In this document: positions 59,084 to 64,000 of the stretch, piece by piece | How the letters are laid out: each line of letters opens with the position of its first letter | How positions within the stretch are numbered: position 1 is the stretch's first letter | From: a gamma proteobacterium HTCC2207 | GTDB lineage: Bacteria; Pseudomonadota; Gammaproteobacteria; Pseudomonadales; Porticoccaceae | DNA: 64,000 nt | Direction: 5' to 3' | NCBI GenBank assembly: GCA_905182275.1 | Contig: CAJJAU010000027.1 | Location: 1-64,000, forward strand | Made by a program: the position numbers and the translations under genes | Notes under the pieces: generated by a model | The model's database searches: none | What the model saw: only the letters and a program-made list of their open reading frames with translations | Told to the model about the DNA's origin: nothing

Positions 59084-60141
59084 TAAACGGGTTCCTGTAA
59101 TTTAATTTTGCCCGAGGGCACATTTAGCTGCTCTAGTGGCCAGCGCGGTGTAGCCGTAATTGTCATCTCATTACGCTCTCCAGCTAGCAAACGCTGACAC
59201 CCTGCGTAGGCAATCATAGCGCCATTATCAGTGCAAAACTCATGGCGTGCATAAAACACGTCGACACCCTCTTTCCCAAGGGCGACCTTTAACTTGTCTC
59301 GCAACCGAGTATTTGCCGACACCCCGCCAGCAATCACTAACGTTTTCATACCTGCGGCCAACACTGCTCGGCGACATTTAATCACCAGCGTATCTACCAC
59401 TGCCTCCTGGAAACCGGCACAAATATCAAGAATAGTCTGTTCATCAGGCAACACATCGTCGCCACGGTGCTTCTGAATTAAGTTACGCGTATGGGTTTTA
59501 AGCCCTGAAAAACTAAAATCCAAACCGGGGCGATCGGTCATCGGTCGCGGAAAGCTAAAGCGGTCGATTTGACCACGCTCGGCCATTTTCGCAAGAACAG
59601 GACCACCGGGATAATCCAAATCGAGCATTTTTGCCGTTTTATCAAAAGCTTCACCCGCAGCATCATCCAGTGACTCACCTAATAACTGGTAATCCCCAAC
59701 CGCTTTAACCGACACTAACTGAGTGTGACCTCCTGAAACCAGCAGAGCAACAAACGGAAACGCCGGCGGTGTTGACTCAAGCATCGGAGCCAACAGATGG
59801 GCCTCCATGTGATGGACGCCCAATACGGGAATATCCAAGGCAAACCCTAAGGCTGTGCCTGTTGCCCCACCCACCATGAGAGCCCCCATCAAACCCGGGC
59901 CCGCAGTGTAGGCAATGCCATCTAGCGCGTGCTTGCTAACCTCAGCCGCAGCTAACACCTCATCCAACAGCGGTAAAATTTTTCGGACATGATCTCGTGA
60001 AGCCAGTTCGGGCACCACCCCGCCATACTCTGCGTGCAGTTGAGTCTGCGAATACAGGCGGTGCGCGAGTAACCCACGGTCACTGTCATACACAGCAACA
60101 CCGGTTTCATCGCAGGAAGTTTCTATACCCAGAACAAGCAT
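59083..60141 (-). CDS. tsaD: tRNA t6A37 threonylcarbamoyltransferase TsaD
   Basis: TsaD transfers the threonylcarbamoyl group to A37 of ANN-decoding tRNAs, with TsaB and TsaE. The 352-residue ASKHA-fold protein has [18 protein letters not shown], the metal-binding histidines in [14 protein letters not shown], and [19 protein letters not shown] and [16 protein letters not shown] 60139-60141 is chosen because AGGTG lies 9 nt upstream; an in-frame GTG at 60153 is less likely. It is divergent from rpsU, the standard gammaproteobacterial arrangement. Confidence 0.96.
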   Translation of the reverse strand: MLVLGIETSCDETGVAVYDSDRGLLAHRLYSQTQLHAEYGGVVPELASRDHVRKILPLLDEVLAAAEVSKHALDGIAYTAGPGLMGALMVGGATGTALGFALDIPVLGVHHMEAHLLAPMLESTPPAFPFVALLVSGGHTQLVSVKAVGDYQLLGESLDDAAGEAFDKTAKMLDLDYPGGPVLAKMAERGQIDRFSFPRPMTDRPGLDFSFSGLKTHTRNLIQKHRGDDVLPDEQTILDICAGFQEAVVDTLVIKCRRAVLAAGMKTLVIAGGVSANTRLRDKLKVALGKEGVDVFYARHEFCTDNGAMIAYAGCQRLLAGERNEMTITATPRWPLEQLNVPSGKIKLQEPV

Positions 60142-60182
60142 GGTATCAAGCACCTAATGTAATTTATCGAATTTAAAAACTA

Positions 60183-60191
60183 ATTATAACA
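60183..60191 (-). promoter_or_regulatory. Extended -10 promoter element of tsaD
   Basis: On the minus strand, TG-T-TATAAT (TATAAT at 60183-60188, TG at 60190-60191) lies 42 nt before the tsaD ATG. A perfect -10 with the extended TG can work without a good -35, which is not seen at 17 nt. Confidence 0.55.
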
Positions 60192-60285
60192 AGACTTAAC
60201 CAATGGCGGTAAGATCCTTACATGACGTGGACAGATGACGAAATGGTGAGAATCAAAAAGCCACTGAAAAATGCCCAAAAAGCCT

Positions 60286-60314
60286 TTGCAACAAATACGT
60301 GAAGTGTATAGAAT
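60286..60314 (+). promoter_or_regulatory. Promoter of rpsU
   Basis: TTGCAA (60286-60291), a 17-nt spacer and TAGAAT (60309-60314) give a close sigma-70 match. The start point near 60321 leaves a leader of about 64 nt that can fold into a hairpin (60330-60355). Confidence 0.7.
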
Positions 60315-60384
60315 ACGCGCCGTTGAACAGTCGAATGCGGAATGGTCCCCTCGACAGTTACTTAAACTACAGGATTAAGCATAC

Positions 60385-60600
60385 ATGCCAAGTGTACGTA
60401 TTAAAGAAAACGAGCCATTTGACGTAGCACTACGTCGCTTCAAACGCTCTTGTGAGAAAGCTGGTGTTTTGGCTAAAGTTCGCAGTTGCGAGTTTTACGA
60501 GAAGCCTACTTGGGTACGTAAGCGTAAAGCTGCTGCCGCAGTTAAGCGGAATCAGAAGCAAGTGTCTCGCGAATCACGCAAGTTTACTCGGCTGTATTAA
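60385..60600 (+). CDS. rpsU: 30S ribosomal protein S21
   Basis: S21 aids initiation on the 30S platform near the anti-Shine-Dalgarno. The 71-residue product is full length and has [32 protein letters not shown] and the [16 protein letters not shown] basic tail. AGGA lies 10 nt before the ATG. It heads the rpsU-yqeY-dnaG-rpoD macromolecular-synthesis cluster and is followed by a terminator, as in E. coli, so downstream genes are expressed at lower level or from own promoters. Confidence 0.98.
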   Translation: MPSVRIKENEPFDVALRRFKRSCEKAGVLAKVRSCEFYEKPTWVRKRKAAAAVKRNQKQVSRESRKFTRLY

Positions 60601-60641
60601 TCTCCCCTCGAAACGACGGTTGAGATTGTGTAGTATCAAGG

Positions 60642-60662
60642 AGCGCCTAGTAGGCGCTTTTT
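60642..60662 (+). terminator. Intrinsic terminator after rpsU
   Basis: AGCGCC (60642-60647) pairs with GGCGCT (60653-60658) across a 5-nt loop, followed by five T (60658-60662). It corresponds to the attenuating terminator between rpsU and dnaG known from enteric bacteria. Confidence 0.85.
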
Positions 60663-60703
60663 GTGTTTCTGAAATCCTTTAAATAGTTATCAGGAGATAT
60701 TCT

Positions 60704-61150
60704 ATGTCGATGAAAAAACAAATTACCGACGCAATGAAGCAAGCTATGCGCGCCAAAGACAAACCTCGCCTTGGCGCCATTCGCCTTATGCTAGCTGAAG
60801 TTAAACGTATTGAAGTCGACGAACGAATTGAGATTGACGATGAACGGCTGCTATCTATCCTGGATAAAATGATCAAACAAAGACGTGATTCGATTAGCCA
60901 GTATGAAGCGGCAGGACGAGATGAGCTAGCGGCCATAGAGATTGATGAAATTACTGTCATTCAAGACTTTTTGCCCACCGCGCTTAATGACGACGAGATT
61001 AATGCCTTGATCTCTGCAGCCATTGCAGAGACCGGCGCGGAATCTATGCGCGACATGGGCAAGGTTATGGGTATACTTCGCCCACAGATTCAGGGTCGTG
61101 CCGATGGCGGCGCAGTGAGTGGCTTAGTTAAGGTTGCTCTTAATAGCTAA
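60704..61150 (+). CDS. yqeY: GatB/YqeY domain protein
   Basis: This 148-residue helical protein shares its domain with the C-terminus of the GatB subunit of amidotransferase, where it contacts tRNA. Visible segments are DAMKQAMRAKDKPRLGAIRLML, EIDDERLLSILDKMIKQRRDS and EITVIQDFLPTALNDDEI, then MGKVMGILRPQIQGRADG. The free-standing form has no defined activity. AGGAGA precedes the ATG closely. The rpsU-yqeY-dnaG order is conserved in Pseudomonas-type genomes. Confidence 0.92.
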   Translation: MSMKKQITDAMKQAMRAKDKPRLGAIRLMLAEVKRIEVDERIEIDDERLLSILDKMIKQRRDSISQYEAAGRDELAAIEIDEITVIQDFLPTALNDDEINALISAAIAETGAESMRDMGKVMGILRPQIQGRADGGAVSGLVKVALNS

Positions 61151-61217
61151 TCGCAGTTTCATTACGCGATAAAGCAGTTACACTGTAGTTTCAAATTTGC
61201 GGTAACCGATTGCACCC

Positions 61218-63176
61218 ATGGCCGGATTGATCCCACAAACATTTATTGATGACCTCCTTGACCGCATTGACATTGTCGATGTGGTGAACGGGCGTGTGCC
61301 ACTAAAAAAAGCGGGTAAAAACTACAAGGCATGCTGCCCCTTTCACGAAGAGAAAAGCCCCTCGTTTACTGTCGCTCAAGACAAACAATTTTACTATTGC
61401 TTTGGCTGTGGCGCTGGTGGCAATGCGCTGGGCTTTGTCATGGAATTCGACCGATTAGACTTCTTGCCTGCCGTCGAAATGCTGGCTAAAAATGCCGGCA
61501 TGGAAATCCCTCGAGAGGCCGCTCCCGACCGAAAAGTCACCAAGCAAAAAGACAACCTGTTCTCAATGCTTACCGAATCAGACAAATACTATCGGCAGCA
61601 GCTACGCACTCATCCAGACGCAAAAACCGCGGTAGACTACCTTAAGGCTCGTGGGCTTAGTGGTAAAATTGCCGCCCAATTCGGTGTTGGCTATGCACCG
61701 CCTGGGTGGGACAATTTACTCAAAAGTGCCGGCGGGACTGATGAAAAGAATCAACTGCTAGATCAATCGGGCATGATTATTGTTAAGCCGGAAGAAAAGA
61801 AGCAGTACGATCGGTTTCGCCATCGCATCATGTTTCCTATTCGCGACCAGCGCGGGCGTACCATTGGTTTTGGCGGCCGGGTTCTTGATGACAGCACACC
61901 TAAGTACCTAAATTCTCCAGAGACCCCGGTCTTTCATAAGGGCCGAGAGCTTTATGGTCTCTATGAAGCGCGACAAACACTGAAAGAAATCCCCTGCTTG
62001 ATTATGGTTGAAGGCTACATGGATGTGATTGCTCTGGCGCAATACGGCATAGCCAATGCCGTAGCCACGCTAGGCACCGCTCTGACCGAAAATCATCTGC
62101 AAAAACTGTTTCGCTACACCTCTGAACTGGTGTTCTGTTTCGATGGCGATAACGCCGGGCGACGCGCAGCCGCGCGCTCTTTAGAAATAGCCTTGCCAGA
62201 AATGCGCGATGGTGTGTCGGCGAAGTTTTTGTTCTTGCCTGACGGCGAAGACCCAGACAGCATGGTTCGGCAGCTTGGCACCACAGCCTTCCAAGAGCAG
62301 GTAAAAAAAGCCCAACCACTGTCTGAATTTTTGTTCGAACAACTTAACGATGGCATTGATAGCTCAACCGCAGACGGTAAAGCCCGCTTGAGCAAGGTCT
62401 GTGCGCCGCAAATTAATCGCATTCCGCAGGGTGTTTTTCGGCAACTAATGCTTGAAGAGCTATCACGTAGAACCGGAATTTCAGCCGACAATCTGCGCGA
62501 CTATGTGGCGACTCATGTCAGCCCACAGCAACGCGCTGCGGTGGCTGCAGAAAAAACGCCCATAGCCAGCAGTGCGCCAGAGAACTATGCTCCACCCAAC
62601 ACTATTGATGACGGTCATTATGCTGAGTTTGATGGCTCTATCGAAACTGATCAATATGCAGACTTAGCGCCAGTAAGAGCATCTAAAATTCGGCTATCTC
62701 CGGTGAAGTTCATCACCGCCCTGCTGCTAAATCATCCTGCGTTGGCAGAGTCGGCTGACGATCTTAGCTTTTTAGAGAAATCAGCTGATCAAGACATACA
62801 GTTATTTTTACGTGTACTGGATGTTGCTAAGAAAAATCCGCACTACAAACCATCGCATATATTCGCATATTGGCTGGGTACTCACGGCAACCAGGCAGAG
62901 ACAAAACTCCTGCAATCGCTAGCTGCCAGCGAGCTTTATCACCCACCGGTCGGCACCGGCCGAGATGACAATCAAGAGTTTAGCGATGCACTTGCTCACA
63001 TCATCAGTAGTGCTTTTGACACTCTGCCCCCTGCAGAAAAAGCCATGCATCTATTGCAGCGTGAAAAACTAAATGAGCGTGAAATTAAACAATTACACAA
63101 ATTGCGCCTACAACTGCCCAACGATGAACAATCAAAAGAGTTAAAAAATAAGATAAAACAACGACTTGTGATCTAA
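61218..63176 (+). CDS. dnaG: DNA primase
   Basis: DnaG makes RNA primers at the fork. The 652-residue product has the CHC2 zinc finger near 38-66 (CCPFHEEKSPSF ... YYCFGCGAGGNA), the catalytic core with FGGRVLDDSTPKYLNSPETP and the Toprim motifs VEGYMDVIAL and FCFDGDNAGRRAA. A variable linker (about 425-490) precedes the C-terminal DnaB-binding domain. Length exceeds E. coli's 581 because of that linker. The Shine-Dalgarno before the ATG is weak. Its helicase partner dnaB lies at 3151-4599. Confidence 0.97.
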   Translation: MAGLIPQTFIDDLLDRIDIVDVVNGRVPLKKAGKNYKACCPFHEEKSPSFTVAQDKQFYYCFGCGAGGNALGFVMEFDRLDFLPAVEMLAKNAGMEIPREAAPDRKVTKQKDNLFSMLTESDKYYRQQLRTHPDAKTAVDYLKARGLSGKIAAQFGVGYAPPGWDNLLKSAGGTDEKNQLLDQSGMIIVKPEEKKQYDRFRHRIMFPIRDQRGRTIGFGGRVLDDSTPKYLNSPETPVFHKGRELYGLYEARQTLKEIPCLIMVEGYMDVIALAQYGIANAVATLGTALTENHLQKLFRYTSELVFCFDGDNAGRRAAARSLEIALPEMRDGVSAKFLFLPDGEDPDSMVRQLGTTAFQEQVKKAQPLSEFLFEQLNDGIDSSTADGKARLSKVCAPQINRIPQGVFRQLMLEELSRRTGISADNLRDYVATHVSPQQRAAVAAEKTPIASSAPENYAPPNTIDDGHYAEFDGSIETDQYADLAPVRASKIRLSPVKFITALLLNHPALAESADDLSFLEKSADQDIQLFLRVLDVAKKNPHYKPSHIFAYWLGTHGNQAETKLLQSLAASELYHPPVGTGRDDNQEFSDALAHIISSAFDTLPPAEKAMHLLQREKLNEREIKQLHKLRLQLPNDEQSKELKNKIKQRLVI

Positions 63177-63219
63177 ACTAATATAAAAACCGTAGCTAAA
63201 ATTAAATCCAAGAGTGACT

Positions 63220-63248
63220 GAGACAATTCGCGGTTTATTAGTTATAAT
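63220..63248 (+). promoter_or_regulatory. Promoter of rpoD
   Basis: GAGACA (63220-63225), a 17-nt spacer and a perfect TATAAT (63243-63248) lie 42 nt before the rpoD ATG in the 114-base dnaG-rpoD gap. The -35 matches at 4/6. It would allow rpoD expression independent of rpsU-dnaG. Confidence 0.6.
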
Positions 63249-63290
63249 TGCGCGCTGAATTTCCACCCCCCAACGACATAAGTTTGCCCT

Positions 63291-64000
63291 ATGACTGAAA
63301 GCAACGATAAGCAACAATCCGGTATTAAAGATCTTATAGCCAAAGGACGTGAACAGGGTTACCTGACTTACGCTGAAGTTAACGATCACCTACCCGAAGA
63401 CATTGCGGACCCAGAACAGGTCGAAGACATCATTCAGATGATCAACGACATGGGTATTACCGTATTTGAAACAGCACCGGATGCTGAAACGCTTCTCATG
63501 ATGAATGGTGACAATACGCCAGATGAGGTTGCCGCTGCTGAAGCCGCCGCCGCATTGGCCTCTGTCGAGTCTGAGCAACACAGAACAACTGACCCCGTGC
63601 GTATGTACATGCGCGAAATGGGCTCTGTTGAACTGCTAACGCGTGAAGGCGAGATCGAGATTGCCAAGCGCATTGAAGAAGGCACTCGTGAGCTCATGTC
63701 TGCCGTCTCAGATTGGCCGACTAACGTTGCTACTGTAATGGGCGAGTGGGACAAGGTTGTTGCCGGTGATAAGAAACTGACTGACCTTATTAGTGGTTAC
63801 CTCAACCCCATGGAGCATGTGCCCTCTGCACTTGCCCAGCAACAGGCTGCTGAAGCAGCTGAAGCAGAAAGAATCGCCAACGGCGAAGAGATTGATGAGG
63901 AAGAGGAAGAAGAAGAACATGAAGGTGGTCTAGACCCCGAAGTAGCAACGCAACGCTTCGAGGAAGTCCGTAAGTTACTGGTTAAAACTGAAAAATCAAT
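63291..64000 (+). CDS. rpoD: RNA polymerase sigma-70 factor RpoD, N-terminal fragment
   Basis: This is the first 236 codons of the primary sigma factor, cut by the window edge. Region 1.1 is seen as GIKDLIAKGREQGYLTYAEV and INDMGITVFE, and region 1.2 as DPVRMYMREMGSVELLTREGE with IAKRIEEG (about 101-131). The start of the non-conserved region follows and includes a very acidic stretch around residues 199-212. Regions 2 to 4 lie outside. ATG 63291 is used. It closes the rpsU-yqeY-dnaG-rpoD cluster. Confidence 0.97.
   Translation, partial: MTESNDKQQSGIKDLIAKGREQGYLTYAEVNDHLPEDIADPEQVEDIIQMINDMGITVFETAPDAETLLMMNGDNTPDEVAAAEAAAALASVESEQHRTTDPVRMYMREMGSVELLTREGEIEIAKRIEEGTRELMSAVSDWPTNVATVMGEWDKVVAGDKKLTDLISGYLNPMEHVPSALAQQQAAEAAEAERIANGEEIDEEEEEEEHEGGLDPEVATQRFEEVRKLLVKTEKS

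Overview
The window is a dense, housekeeping-rich chromosome segment from a gammaproteobacterium. The gene neighbourhoods are those of Pseudomonas/Cellvibrionales-type bacteria: rpsF-rpsR-(membrane protein)-rplI-dnaB, lptFG divergent from pepA-holC-valS, gyrA-pheA-[tyrA-aroA fusion]-cmk-rpsA-ihfB, mtaD-ubiG-mupP-yciK, scpA-scpB-rluB, smc-zipA-ligA, a full ccmABCDEFGHI operon, and rpsU-yqeY-dnaG-rpoD. Moderate GC, short intergenic gaps and many 1-4 nt start/stop overlaps suggest a streamlined, possibly marine lineage (SAR92/Porticoccaceae-like). That placement is inference from gene order and was not computed. No tRNA, rRNA, CRISPR, insertion sequence, prophage or integrase was seen. Both ends cut genes: an acetolactate synthase large subunit (1-167, minus) and rpoD (63291-64000, plus). 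Layout, 0-20 kb: ilv large subunit is divergent from a predicted secreted amidohydrolase across a 370-base gap that holds promoters and a candidate attenuator. Then, on the minus strand, come panC, dnaB, rplI, a membrane protein, rpsR, rpsF, a CDP-alcohol phosphatidyltransferase and rlmB. RDD protein and glpK follow on the plus strand, meeting lptG-lptF tail to tail. pepA, holC, valS and rep run plus. 20-35 kb: the minus-strand aromatic amino acid/DNA supercoiling/translation block runs gyrA, pheA, tyrA-aroA, cmk, rpsA, ihfB. The plus-strand mtaD-ubiG-mupP-yciK operon faces rluB-scpB-scpA-yciO. 35-49 kb: a plus-strand run (VC0807-type membrane protein, YciI, SH3/coiled-coil protein, cyclophilin, pdxJ, DUF2520 protein, SpoU methyltransferase) converges on an MFS transporter, a small membrane protein, ligA, zipA and smc. 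49-64 kb: the ccm operon for cytochrome c maturation, then cca and folM facing folK-folB-tsaD, and finally the rpsU-yqeY-dnaG-rpoD macromolecular-synthesis cluster. Functionally the window joins replication (dnaB, dnaG, holC, ligA, gyrA, rep), chromosome organisation (smc, scpA, scpB, ihfB), translation and tRNA/rRNA modification, envelope assembly (lptFG, zipA, mupP), cofactor synthesis (panC, pdxJ, folB/K, ubiG, heme c) and aromatic/branched amino acid synthesis. I found no convincing new multi-gene system. The observations most worth checking are small: a possible attenuator before the ilv gene, a structured rpsF leader without the expected CCG box, a CxxC insertion in the SH3 protein, and several conserved neighbourhoods that lack a usual member (serC/hisC, plsY, yciB, mtnA).
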